From positions 1 through 64,000 of the forward strand of contig DATFGT010000013.1 of NCBI GenBank assembly GCA_035249175.1: 64,000 nucleotides of DNA. The letters are read 5' to 3'. Both the position numbers and the translations under genes were made by a program. Positions within the stretch are counted from its first letter, which is position 1, and each line of letters begins with the position of its first letter. This stretch comes from 66-474 sp035249175 (lineage in GTDB: Bacteria; Pseudomonadota; Gammaproteobacteria; Xanthomonadales; Rhodanobacteraceae). This document shows, piece after piece, positions 23,932-32,134 of this stretch. The notes beneath the pieces were generated by a model. The model had not been told where the DNA came from, made no database searches, and saw nothing but the letters and a program-made list of their open reading frames with translations.

Positions 23932-26835
23932 ATGCCACACGCCCACCTCGAATTGAATCGGCCCACGGGTGACGAGGTCAAAACCACCACGTGCTACATG
24001 TGCGCGTGCAGGTGTGGCATTCGCGTGCACCTGAAGGCGGGCCGCGTGCGCTACATCGACGGCAATCCGAAGCACCCCGTCAATCGCGGCGTGATCTGCG
24101 CCAAGGGTTCTTCCGGGATCATGCAGCACTACTCGCCGGCACGATTGTCGAAGCCGTTGCTGCGCGTCGGCGAGCGCGGCACGCGCGAGTTCCGCGAAAT
24201 CGAATGGGACGAGGCGCTGGCGCTGGCGACGAAATGGCTGGGTGACATCCGCGCGCGCAACCCGGATGAACTCGCGTTTTTCACCGGCCGCGACCAGTCG
24301 CAGGCGCTGACCGGCTGGTGGGCGCAGCAGTTCGGCACCATCAACTACGCCGCGCACGGCGGCTTCTGCTCGGTGAACATGGCCGGGGCCGGTATGTACA
24401 CCTTCGGCGGTTCGTTCTGGGAATTCGGCGAACCGGACTGGGACCGAACGAAGTATTTGATGCTGTGGGGCGTGGCCGAGGACCACGATTCCAACCCGAT
24501 CAAGCTGGGTCTCGGAAAGATGAAATCCCGGGGCGCCAAGATCGTCGCGATCAATCCGGTGCGCACGGGCTATGCGTCGATCGCGGACGAATGGGTGCCG
24601 GTCAATCCCGGCACCGATGGCTTGCTGGCGGGCGCGCTGATCCACGAATTGCTGCGGAACGATCGCGTGGATTTCGATTACCTGGTGCGTTACACCAATG
24701 CGCACCACCTGGTGATCCGCGATCCCGGTGCGGCCGACGACGGACTGATCGCGCGCGATGCGGATGGCAAGCCGCTGTGCGCGGTGCGCTCGCCCTTTGC
24801 TCGTCATCCCGGGGCCGCCGAAGACCGAACCCGGGACCCAGTGTCTTTCGATCAAAGTGCAGAGGCGCTGGGTTCCGGATCGCCGCTACGCGGCGTCCGG
24901 AATGACGAGCAAAAAAATCCTGCGTATCAGCTGGTCGCTGCCACGCAACCCGACATCTCACCGCTGATCGCCGGCGAATACACCCTGCGCGACGGCCGCA
25001 AGGCCGTACCGGCATTCCAGTTGGTGGCCGAGCGTTTCCTCGCCGACGACTATGCACCGGAAAGCGTGGCGACACGCTGCGGCGTCGATGCCGCGACCAC
25101 CCGCCGCCTCGCCACCGAACTCGCGCACGTCGCCTTCGACGAAGCGATCGAACTGCCGATCGCGTGGACCGACACCCACGGCCGCAAACACGACACGATG
25201 CTTGGCCGTCCCGTGTCGATGCATGCGATGCGCGGGATCGCCGCGCACGCCAATGGTTTCCATACCTGCCGCACGATCCACGTGCTGCAGATGCTGCTGG
25301 GTGCGATCGACACGCCCGGCAGTTTCCGTTACCAGCCGCCGTATCCGAAACCCGCGCCGCCCGCCAACAAGCCGGCGAAATCACGCAAGCCGGACGGCAC
25401 GCTCACCGGCAATCCGCTGGGTTACCCGCAATCGCCAGACGATCTGCTGGTGGATGCCGAAGGCCGGCCGCGCCGGATCGATCATGCCTTCAGTTGGGAA
25501 TTTCCGCTGGCCGCGCACGGCCTGTTGCAATCGGTGATCCGCAACGCGGTGGATGCGAATCCCACGAAGATCGACACGCTGTTCCTGTTCATGGCCAACA
25601 TGGGCTGGAACTCGGCGATGGATACCGCCTCCACGCGTGAACTGCTGTGCGCGCGTGACAATGATGGTCAATACAAGATCCCGCACATCATCTACGTCGA
25701 TGCCTACGATTCGGAAACGGTGGCGTTCGCCGATCTGGTATTGCCTGACACGACGTATCTCGAACGCTACGACTGCATCAGCTTGCTGGACCGTCCGATC
25801 AGTGATGCAGAGTCTGCCGCCGACGCGATCCGCCAGCCGGTGGTCGCGCCCGATCGCGATGTGCGACCGTTCCAGGACGTGCTGCTGGATTTGGGTGCGC
25901 GCCTGAAGCTGCCGAACATGGCGGACGCCAACGGCGTGTCGACCTACAAGGATTACGCCGATTACATCGTGCGGCACGAACGCGCGCCCGGCGTCGGCAT
26001 GCTGGCTGGCTGGCGCGGCGCCGACGGAACCCAGGCCGGCAAGGGCGCTGCGAACCCCGATCAGTTGCGACGCTACATCGAGCATGGCTGCTTCTTCGAA
26101 ACCCGGATTCCGGAAGCGGGGGCGTATTACCGGATGGCCAACCGCGATTACCTCGCATGGGCACAGTCGATGGGCTTCGTCGCCTCGACCGAGCCGATCA
26201 CGATGCAGTTGTATTGCGAGGTGCTGCAACGCTTCCGGCTCGCGGCGGAGGGACATGGCGCGACGCAGCCCCCGCAATCCGAACGTGCGCGTGTCGAAAA
26301 GTATTTCGATCCGGTACCGATGTGGTACTCGTCGCAAAGCGACACCAACTCCCCGAGGGAGAGGGGAGAAGGCTATCCCCTCTTCGCCATCACCCAGCGC
26401 CCGATGTTCATGTATCACGCTTGGGGTTCGCAAAACCGCTGGCTGCGCCAGATCGCGGCGCGCAACGTGTTGTACGTGCATCCACGCACGCTTTCCGAAC
26501 ATGCGATCGGGGACGGTGACTGGGTCTGGATTGCATCGGAACGCGCGCGCATCCGGGTGCAGGTGCACGCGCATGCAGCCACCGCGCCCGGCACGGTTTG
26601 GACATGGAACGCCATCGGCAAGAAACGCGGCGCATGGAAACTCCGTTCCAATGCCCCGGAATTCGCGGATGGGTTTTTGCTCAATCACCTGATCGGCGAA
26701 CGCGCACGCGACGTCCGCTACGGCAACGGCGATCCGGTGACCGGACAGGCCGCCTGGTTCGACCTGAAGGTTCGGCTGGAACACGATCCCGAACCGCGGG
26801 TGCCGGGCCATCGGCTCGAACGCATGGATACTTGA
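23932..26835 (+). CDS. soeA: Sulfite dehydrogenase (quinone) molybdopterin subunit SoeA
   Basis: SoeA-like catalytic subunit of a cytoplasmic, membrane-anchored DMSO-reductase-family enzyme that oxidises sulfite to sulfate. The 967-residue protein has an N-terminal [4Fe-4S] motif (CYMCACRC at residues 21-28, last Cys in ICAKGS), the AAHGGFCSVNMAGAG segment with the likely Mo-ligand Cys, GVAEDHDSNPIK and a C-terminal guanine-dinucleotide-binding domain (ITQRPMFMYHAWGSQN). No Tat signal is seen, which fits a cytoplasmic enzyme. Two in-frame insertions of palindromic DNA interrupt it, near residues 290-326 and 806-813. It lies first in soeA-SLC13-soeB-soeC. Another DMSO-reductase activity cannot be excluded. 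Confidence 0.8.
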   Translation: MPHAHLELNRPTGDEVKTTTCYMCACRCGIRVHLKAGRVRYIDGNPKHPVNRGVICAKGSSGIMQHYSPARLSKPLLRVGERGTREFREIEWDEALALATKWLGDIRARNPDELAFFTGRDQSQALTGWWAQQFGTINYAAHGGFCSVNMAGAGMYTFGGSFWEFGEPDWDRTKYLMLWGVAEDHDSNPIKLGLGKMKSRGAKIVAINPVRTGYASIADEWVPVNPGTDGLLAGALIHELLRNDRVDFDYLVRYTNAHHLVIRDPGAADDGLIARDADGKPLCAVRSPFARHPGAAEDRTRDPVSFDQSAEALGSGSPLRGVRNDEQKNPAYQLVAATQPDISPLIAGEYTLRDGRKAVPAFQLVAERFLADDYAPESVATRCGVDAATTRRLATELAHVAFDEAIELPIAWTDTHGRKHDTMLGRPVSMHAMRGIAAHANGFHTCRTIHVLQMLLGAIDTPGSFRYQPPYPKPAPPANKPAKSRKPDGTLTGNPLGYPQSPDDLLVDAEGRPRRIDHAFSWEFPLAAHGLLQSVIRNAVDANPTKIDTLFLFMANMGWNSAMDTASTRELLCARDNDGQYKIPHIIYVDAYDSETVAFADLVLPDTTYLERYDCISLLDRPISDAESAADAIRQPVVAPDRDVRPFQDVLLDLGARLKLPNMADANGVSTYKDYADYIVRHERAPGVGMLAGWRGADGTQAGKGAANPDQLRRYIEHGCFFETRIPEAGAYYRMANRDYLAWAQSMGFVASTEPITMQLYCEVLQRFRLAAEGHGATQPPQSERARVEKYFDPVPMWYSSQSDTNSPRERGEGYPLFAITQRPMFMYHAWGSQNRWLRQIAARNVLYVHPRTLSEHAIGDGDWVWIASERARIRVQVHAHAATAPGTVWTWNAIGKKRGAWKLRSNAPEFADGFLLNHLIGERARDVRYGNGDPVTGQAAWFDLKVRLEHDPEPRVPGHRLERMDT
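24800..24909. repeat. Nested-hairpin repeat inserted in frame in soeA
   Basis: The 110-bp element has terminal inverted repeats CTCGTCATCCCGG and CCGGAATGACGAG (one mismatch). The right half folds as outer stem TTCCGGA/TCCGGAA and inner stem CGCCGC/GCGGCG (24881-24895). The left half pairs CCCGGG with CCCGGG. The encoded text (RHPGAAEDRTRDPVSFD) is the typical translation of such intergenic palindromes. The soeA frame stays open through it. Confidence 0.8.
26347..26372. repeat. Short C/G palindrome remnant inside soeA
   Basis: CTCCCCGAGGGAGAGGGGAG-type text encodes NSPRERGEG between a conserved WYSSQSDT and YPLFAITQRPM. It resembles the palindrome at 9718-9738 and looks like a second, smaller in-frame insertion of about eight codons. 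Confidence 0.5.
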
Positions 26836-27019
26836 GTGCCACAAGACGCATCCGCCTTTTCATCTGCAAATAACGCCGCATTCCGCAGAATGCACGAAAA
26901 TCGCGTCACAATCGGCATGCTGGTGATCCGCGTCACCGCATGCCCATGCTCGTGGAAATTCGGGGAAACTCGGGGACAATGAAACTGCCGCAGCCGCCCG
27001 CCATGCCGGATCGCCGCCC

Positions 27020-28777
27020 ATGACGTGGCAGGCGTGGGCCACCTCCGCGATCATCCTGATCGCGATGGCGATGTTCGCCAGCGAAAAGGTGCGCGTGGAC
27101 CTGGTCGCCCTGGTCACCCTGGGCCTGCTGGTCGCGCTTGGCATCGTCACGCCCGAACAGGCGCTGTCGGGTTTCAGCAACGAAGCCACCGTGACGGTGG
27201 CCGCGATGTTCGCGCTGGCGGTGGGCATCGAGCGCTCCGGCGCGCTGGACCCGATCATCAATCTGCTCTCGCGCATCCGCAATCCATGGCTGTTGTCGCT
27301 GGGCACGATGGTCACGATCGCGCCGCTGGGCGCGTTCATCAAGAACACCGCGCTGGTCGCCACGTTCCTGCCGCTGTCGCTGAAGGTATGCCAGCGTACC
27401 AACACCTCACCCGCCCGCGTGCTGATGCCGATGGCATTCGCGGCACAGATGGGTGGCGTGTGCACATTGATCGGCACCTCGTCCAACCTGCTGGTGGATT
27501 CGCTCGCGCAAAAGCAGGGGCTTGCCGCGTTCGGCATTTTCGAATTCACGCGCCTCGGCGTGATGCTCGCGATCGCGGGCATCATTTACATGATGGTGAT
27601 TGGTCGCTGGCTGCTGCCGAAGCACTTCGACAACGCGATTTCGGGGCCGCTGCAGGTGGGCAAGTACGTCACCGAGCTGAAGGTCATGTCGGATTCATCG
27701 GTGGTCGGACAGACGATCGCCGAAGCGAAGCTGGGCGATCAGGGCGTGTATCCGCTGGAACTGCTGCGCGGCGACCAGCACATGTGGTCGCCGCGCACCC
27801 AGAAACTCAGCGCCGGCGACGTGCTGCTGGTCCGTGGCGAATGGGACAAGCTGGAGCAATTCCGCAAGCACGCGGGGCTGGAGATCAATCCCGAGTTCAC
27901 CCACGTCGGGAACGGCGACAAGGCCAACGTACTGGTCGAAGCCATGGTCGCGCCAGCCAGCACCGCGGAGGACCGCACGCTGCGCGACCTGGACCTGCAA
28001 CCCAGCTACGACGCCACCGTGCTCGGCATCCATCGCCGCGGCCACCTGCTGCGCGACAAGATCCGCGATGTCGCGTTCCAGACCGGCGACGTGCTGATGA
28101 TGCTGCTGCCGGCCGATACGGTGAAGCGCCTGCGCAGCGATGACCGCTTCGTGGTGCTGAACGAACGCGACGACGCGCGCCGCCCCCGCTACAAAGCCTT
28201 CGTCGCCATCGGGATCATGGCTGCGGTGGTGATCGTTTCCGCGCTGCACTTGCTACCCATTCCGATCGCCGCGATCTGCGGCGTGGCCGCGATGGCGCTG
28301 ACGCGCTGCTTCGGACGCAAGGACGTGTACCAGGGCATGGATTGGAAGATCATCATCCTGCTCGGCGCGATCCTGCCGCTCGGCATCGCCATCGAACAGA
28401 CCGGCCTTGCCAACGTGATCGTGCACGGCGCGCTCGATGTCATCGGCAACCATGGGCCCGTCGCGGCACTGGCGATGGTGTACGTGCTCACCGCACTGCT
28501 CACCGAGCTGATGGGGCACAATCCGTCGGTGGTGCTGATGGTCGGCATCGCCGTCAGCGTCGCGCACGCCGTGCACGCCGATCCGCGTGCGTTCGTGGTG
28601 GCGGTCGCGTTCGCCGCGGCGACTTCGTTCGCGACACCGGTCGGGTATCCCACCAACACGATGGTGTATTACGCTGGCGGTTATCGCTTCCTCGATTTCA
28701 CCAAGGTTGGCGTGCCGCTGATTGCGCTGTTCTGCGCGCTGTCGATGCTTTTGATTCCCAGGATCTGGCCGTTCTGA
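27020..28777 (+). CDS. SLC13-family permease with TrkA-C/RCK domains
   Basis: The 585-residue protein has about eleven hydrophobic segments split by a central cytoplasmic part (residues about 210-395) containing two TrkA-C/RCK_C-like domains (DVLLVRGEWDKLEQF and GDVLMMLLPADTVKRL). The paired transport motifs SFSNEATVTV-like GFSNEATVTVAAMF and GVCTLIGTSSNLLVDSL, and AATSFATPVGYPTNTMVY in the second half, fit the DASS/SLC13 anion transporter family. Its position between soeA and soeB suggests transport of a sulfur oxyanion; this is inference. The start is ATG 27020; the 184-base gap from soeA holds no gene. Confidence 0.85.
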   Translation: MTWQAWATSAIILIAMAMFASEKVRVDLVALVTLGLLVALGIVTPEQALSGFSNEATVTVAAMFALAVGIERSGALDPIINLLSRIRNPWLLSLGTMVTIAPLGAFIKNTALVATFLPLSLKVCQRTNTSPARVLMPMAFAAQMGGVCTLIGTSSNLLVDSLAQKQGLAAFGIFEFTRLGVMLAIAGIIYMMVIGRWLLPKHFDNAISGPLQVGKYVTELKVMSDSSVVGQTIAEAKLGDQGVYPLELLRGDQHMWSPRTQKLSAGDVLLVRGEWDKLEQFRKHAGLEINPEFTHVGNGDKANVLVEAMVAPASTAEDRTLRDLDLQPSYDATVLGIHRRGHLLRDKIRDVAFQTGDVLMMLLPADTVKRLRSDDRFVVLNERDDARRPRYKAFVAIGIMAAVVIVSALHLLPIPIAAICGVAAMALTRCFGRKDVYQGMDWKIIILLGAILPLGIAIEQTGLANVIVHGALDVIGNHGPVAALAMVYVLTALLTELMGHNPSVVLMVGIAVSVAHAVHADPRAFVVAVAFAAATSFATPVGYPTNTMVYYAGGYRFLDFTKVGVPLIALFCALSMLLIPRIWPF

Positions 28778-29096
28778 TTGTTGTGTTTTCGACACCGTCG
28801 ACATTCCTGCCTTGCTTCCGTCCGACCCCCGCACGATTCGGGGTAACCCGGACCGCTGCACTGTCGACTGCGCAGGGCACCCATGCCTTTTTCCGCGCGC
28901 CTGCCGGGCGCACGGATGGCTTTCTCTTGCGTGGCCCAGAGAAAATCACCAAAGAGAAGGCCGCCCCGGTGCTGCGCCGCTGCACAGGGGCCCCATCCCG
29001 TGCGCATCCTGCGCGCCGCCGCAAGGCAGATTACTTAGCCTCGCTTCGGGCAAGGCCCTGGATGATCGATCGCGAAACCTTCGCGGGAGGGCATCG
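28778..29096. other. Intergenic region between the SLC13 gene and soeB
   Basis: The 319-base gap has no credible gene. It contains an imperfect inverted repeat around 28918-28962 (GGCTTTCTCTT with AAAGAGAAGGCC, and a nested TTTCTCT/AGAGAAA), a form common as a dispersed repeat in xanthomonads. The soeB ribosome site GGGAGG lies at its right end (29085-29090). Confidence 0.45.
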
Positions 29097-30113
29097 ATGA
29101 CCTCCCTGCCCGCGCCAGCGAAGAAAAAACTCGGGTTGGTGATCGACCTCGACATCTGCGTCGGCTGCCACGCCTGCGCGGTCGCGTGCAAGGAATGGAA
29201 CGACGGCGGCGACTTCGGTCCGCTGCCCGATGACGATCCCTACGGGGCCGAACCGCTTGGCGTATGGTTCAACCGGGTCCACTCGTACGAGGTGCTGCCA
29301 CTCGCGGCAAGCACCCCGCACGACTCGACAACACCACACATCCACAACCCCCAGCCTGCGCCTGCGGCGCAGGCTCGCCCCCTTGACGATTCGCATGCCG
29401 GGCCTTCGCAAGCAACCGGCGCCGCGCACGAATCGTCAGTGTCATTCCCCCACAACCCCCAGCCTGCGCCTGCGGCGCAGGCTCGCCCCCTCGACTCAAG
29501 GGGGCTGCAGCCGCAACGGCAGCGCGAAGCGGTCCCGCAGATGGTGCACTTTCCCCGCTCGTGCCTGCACTGCGAGACGCCGGACTGCGTGACGGTGTGC
29601 CCCACCGGCGCGAGCTACAAGCGCGCCGACGACGGCATCGTGTTGGTGGATCAAGACAAGTGCATCGGTTGCCAGTTGTGCGCGTGGGCATGTCCTTACG
29701 GCGCGCGCGAGATCGCGTTGCCGCATCCTAAGGCACCCACATCCGACGCAGGTCGCAAGGACACCAAGCGCGGCACCATGCAAAAATGCACGCTGTGCGT
29801 GGATCGCATCTACAACGAAACGCTGGACGAACGCGATCGCCAACCGGCTTGCGTGATGGCCTGTCCGACCCGCGCACGCATGTTCGGCGACCTGGGCAAT
29901 CCCGATTCCGACGTGTCGAAAGTGGTTGCCGAGCGGGGGGGCTTCGCGCTGATGCCGGAGTTCGGCTACCAGCCGGTAAATCGATACCTGCCGCCGCGCG
30001 CGCGCCGCGACGGTTCGGCTCCCGCGACGCCGGCGGAAGCCGCCGCAGAAACCCTCGACCCCGGACGACTTCCACCTTTGCTGCGCTGGCTGGACAAGGC
30101 GCTGTCGCGATGA
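29097..30113 (+). CDS. soeB: Sulfite dehydrogenase iron-sulfur subunit SoeB
   Basis: SoeB-like electron-transfer subunit with four [4Fe-4S] clusters. The 338-residue protein has CVGCHACAVAC (residues 21-31), CLHCETPDCVTVCPTGA, CIGCQLCAWACPYGA and CTLCVDRI with PACVMACPTRA. Residues about 70-147 lie between the first cluster and the MVHFPRSC strand. They form an unusual Pro/Ala/Gln-rich insert with two copies of HNPQPAPAAQARPLD, coming from palindromic DNA. ATG 29097 has GGGAGG upstream. It overlaps soeC by 4 bases. Confidence 0.82.
   Translation: MTSLPAPAKKKLGLVIDLDICVGCHACAVACKEWNDGGDFGPLPDDDPYGAEPLGVWFNRVHSYEVLPLAASTPHDSTTPHIHNPQPAPAAQARPLDDSHAGPSQATGAAHESSVSFPHNPQPAPAAQARPLDSRGLQPQRQREAVPQMVHFPRSCLHCETPDCVTVCPTGASYKRADDGIVLVDQDKCIGCQLCAWACPYGAREIALPHPKAPTSDAGRKDTKRGTMQKCTLCVDRIYNETLDERDRQPACVMACPTRARMFGDLGNPDSDVSKVVAERGGFALMPEFGYQPVNRYLPPRARRDGSAPATPAEAAAETLDPGRLPPLLRWLDKALSR
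29335..29512. repeat. Duplicated palindromic repeat inserted in frame in soeB
   Basis: Two copies of a 9-bp perfect hairpin (GCCTGCGCC/GGCGCAGGC, 3-base loop) lie at 29354-29374 and 29462-29482. Each is preceded by CACAACCCCCA and followed by CTCGCCCCCT. The repeats read through in frame and both encode NPQPAPAAQARPLD. Confidence 0.8.
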
Positions 30114-31048
30114 AGCCCGCGCTCTCGGTGATCTTTTTCACGGTGCTGAGCGGCACCGGTTACGGTTTGTGGTGTCTGTTGGGCGCCGCGCTCGCGGCCG
30201 GGATTTACCCATTCTCCGGAGACGGCGTGCTGGTGCCACTCGCGTTCGGTTTCGCGCTGGTAACCGCAGGCCTGCTCGCCTCCACCTCGCATCTCGGCCG
30301 GCCTGAACGCGCGTGGCGCGCACTCAGCCAGTGGCGTTCGTCGTGGCTGTCGCGCGAAGGCATCGCTTCGCTCGTGACCTATCTTCCGATGCTGGCGGTG
30401 GCGTGGCTGGCCTTCACCGGCGACGCAGGACCCGGCCTGCGCACCGCGGGCGCGCTGCTTTCGCTGTGTGCCCTTGCGACGATTCTTTGCACCGCGAACA
30501 TCTATCGCTCGATCAAGACCATTGCGGCTTGGCGCACGCCACAGGTGCTGCCGTTGTATTTCATGTTTGCCCTGTTGTCCGGCGGCCTTTGGTTGTGGGC
30601 ATGGCTGGCGCTTGCGCCTGGCCGCGCGACCGGCCCTGGCTTTCCGCTGGCGCTGCTGGCGCTGGCGGTGGTCGCGGCCATCATCAAGGTCGATCACTGG
30701 AAACACATCGACGCGCTACCCCGCAACACCGCAGGGCATGCGACAGGACTGGAAAGCATGGGCCGGGTACGCGCGTTCGAAGGCCCAGTCACCGAAGAAA
30801 GCTATCTCACCCGCGAAATGGCTTTCGTGCTGGCACGGAAACACGGCCTGCGCCTGCGGCGGATTGCGCTGACACTGTTCGCCCTGATGCCGGTGCTGGG
30901 CATCGTGATCGCATTGCCGAGCGGCGCGATGTGGCTGGCTCCCATCGCGGCGATCGTCGCGATCGCGGGGCTGTTCGTGGAGCGCTGGTTGTTCTTCGCC
31001 GAGGCGCGTCATGCGATGGCGGCCTTCTTTCCGCAAATGCAGGCTTGA
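30110..31048 (+). CDS. soeC: Sulfite dehydrogenase membrane anchor SoeC (DmsC/NrfD-like)
   Basis: The 312-residue protein is an integral membrane anchor with about eight hydrophobic segments. The text LSVIFFTVLSGTGYGLW at the N terminus and LGRPERAWRALSQWRSSWLSREG, with Arg and Ser in the first loop, match the DmsC-like branch of the NrfD family. It would pass electrons from SoeB to quinone. ATG 30110 overlaps the soeB stop by 4 bases. It closes the operon. Confidence 0.82.
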   Translation: MKPALSVIFFTVLSGTGYGLWCLLGAALAAGIYPFSGDGVLVPLAFGFALVTAGLLASTSHLGRPERAWRALSQWRSSWLSREGIASLVTYLPMLAVAWLAFTGDAGPGLRTAGALLSLCALATILCTANIYRSIKTIAAWRTPQVLPLYFMFALLSGGLWLWAWLALAPGRATGPGFPLALLALAVVAAIIKVDHWKHIDALPRNTAGHATGLESMGRVRAFEGPVTEESYLTREMAFVLARKHGLRLRRIALTLFALMPVLGIVIALPSGAMWLAPIAAIVAIAGLFVERWLFFAEARHAMAAFFPQMQA

Positions 31049-31102
31049 AAGGCCACGCAGCGACCCCACTCTCCGTCACACAAATTTAAAAAGCATTCAG
31101 TG

Positions 31103-31123
31103 CTCGACATGCAGCCTGTCGAG
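31103..31123 (+). promoter_or_regulatory. Hairpin directly upstream of the DUF481 gene ribosome site
   Basis: CTCGACA and TGTCGAG form a 7-bp stem with a 7-base loop, ending 7 bases before the AAGGAG (31131-31136) of the next gene. An A/T-rich patch (AAATTTAAAAA, 31082-31092) just upstream could hold the -10. The hairpin may be at the 5' end of the mRNA and protect it. Confidence 0.4.
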
Positions 31124-31143
31124 TAGACCAAAGGAGTTTTCTG

Positions 31144-31986
31144 ATGAGCCTTTCCCGCATCGTCGCGCTCGCGGCGATTTCCGCTTTGTGCGTGCCCGCG
31201 TTTGCGTTGGCCGACGCGCCCGCCGATTCCGGATCGAACTGGAGCGGCAGCGGCGAGTTCGGCCTCGCCAACGCGACCGGCAACACCAAATCGCTGAACG
31301 TGGACGCCAAGTTCAAGCTGGCCTACGAGAACGACATCTGGAAGGACGCATTCTTCCTCGACGCCAACCGCGCCAAGAGCAACGTCAAGACGCCTATCGT
31401 GCAGGATGGGGTGGTGATCGGCCAGGCAACCACCTACCAGACCACCGCCAATCACTTCGACGTCGGCGGCTCGGTCGGCTACAAGTTCAACCCGCGCTCG
31501 TATCTGGTCGGCGCAGCGCGCTACGACCACGATGATTTCGCGCCCAACCGCTGGCAGGAAGTCGCATCGATCGGTTTCGGCTACATCGTGCTGAAGAACG
31601 CGCGCAGCGAACTGTCGTTCGAAGCCGGCCCCGGCTACAAGCGCTACCAGCCGCAGACCTATACCCAAGTGGACACAAGCGTGTCACCGCCGGTGGCTAC
31701 CGTGGTAAAACCGTCGGCGCAGAACGAGGCGATCGGCCGCGGCTTGATCAATTACAAGCTCGCGCTGACCGACAGCGCCAGCCTTCAGGAGACGTTCCTC
31801 GCCGAAGTCGGCAGCGAGAACAAGTACTACCAGAACGACATCGGCGTCGCGGTGGCGATGACCAAGACGCTGGCGCTGAAGGTCGCCTACGAGAATCGCT
31901 ACAACTCAGACATCGTGCCGGGTACCCGGCACATGGACAGCCTGTTCACCACCAATCTGGTGTACAGCTTCGGCGCGTCGAAATAA
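31144..31986 (+). CDS. DUF481 outer membrane protein (YdiY-like)
   Basis: The 280-residue protein has a signal peptide cut after ALA near residue 23 and then an array of alternating beta strands (GEFGLANATGNTKSLNVDAKF, SYLVGAARYDHDDFA, SFEAGPGYKRY), ending TTNLVYSFGASK, consistent with a small beta barrel. These features match DUF481 proteins such as YdiY, some of which respond to acid; the function is unknown. The start is ATG 31144 with AAGGAG upstream. Confidence 0.85.
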   Translation: MSLSRIVALAAISALCVPAFALADAPADSGSNWSGSGEFGLANATGNTKSLNVDAKFKLAYENDIWKDAFFLDANRAKSNVKTPIVQDGVVIGQATTYQTTANHFDVGGSVGYKFNPRSYLVGAARYDHDDFAPNRWQEVASIGFGYIVLKNARSELSFEAGPGYKRYQPQTYTQVDTSVSPPVATVVKPSAQNEAIGRGLINYKLALTDSASLQETFLAEVGSENKYYQNDIGVAVAMTKTLALKVAYENRYNSDIVPGTRHMDSLFTTNLVYSFGASK

Positions 31987-32047
31987 TCAACCGCACAACT
32001 GGGCCCGGATCAAACCCGGGCAGGTTTCTGCCACGATTGGACAAACG

Positions 32048-32066
32048 GGCGCGGCCAAACCGCGCC
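32048..32066 (-). terminator. Possible terminator downstream of hemC
   Basis: GGCGCGG pairs with CCGCGCC over a 5-base loop, about 70 bases past the hemC stop. The T-rich tail on the minus strand is short (GTTTGT), so this is a weak candidate. It lies in the convergent gap with the DUF481 gene. Confidence 0.35.
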
Positions 32067-32134
32067 ACGGACCGCGACGACAGACTCTTCCTGTCTTCGA
32101 CCCGGCCCATTGGAGCCCGGTTGTCTGGCTGGCA

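Noticed and set aside
25381..26844. A 487-codon minus-strand open frame
   Set aside because: It is antisense to soeA and has the typical shadow composition.
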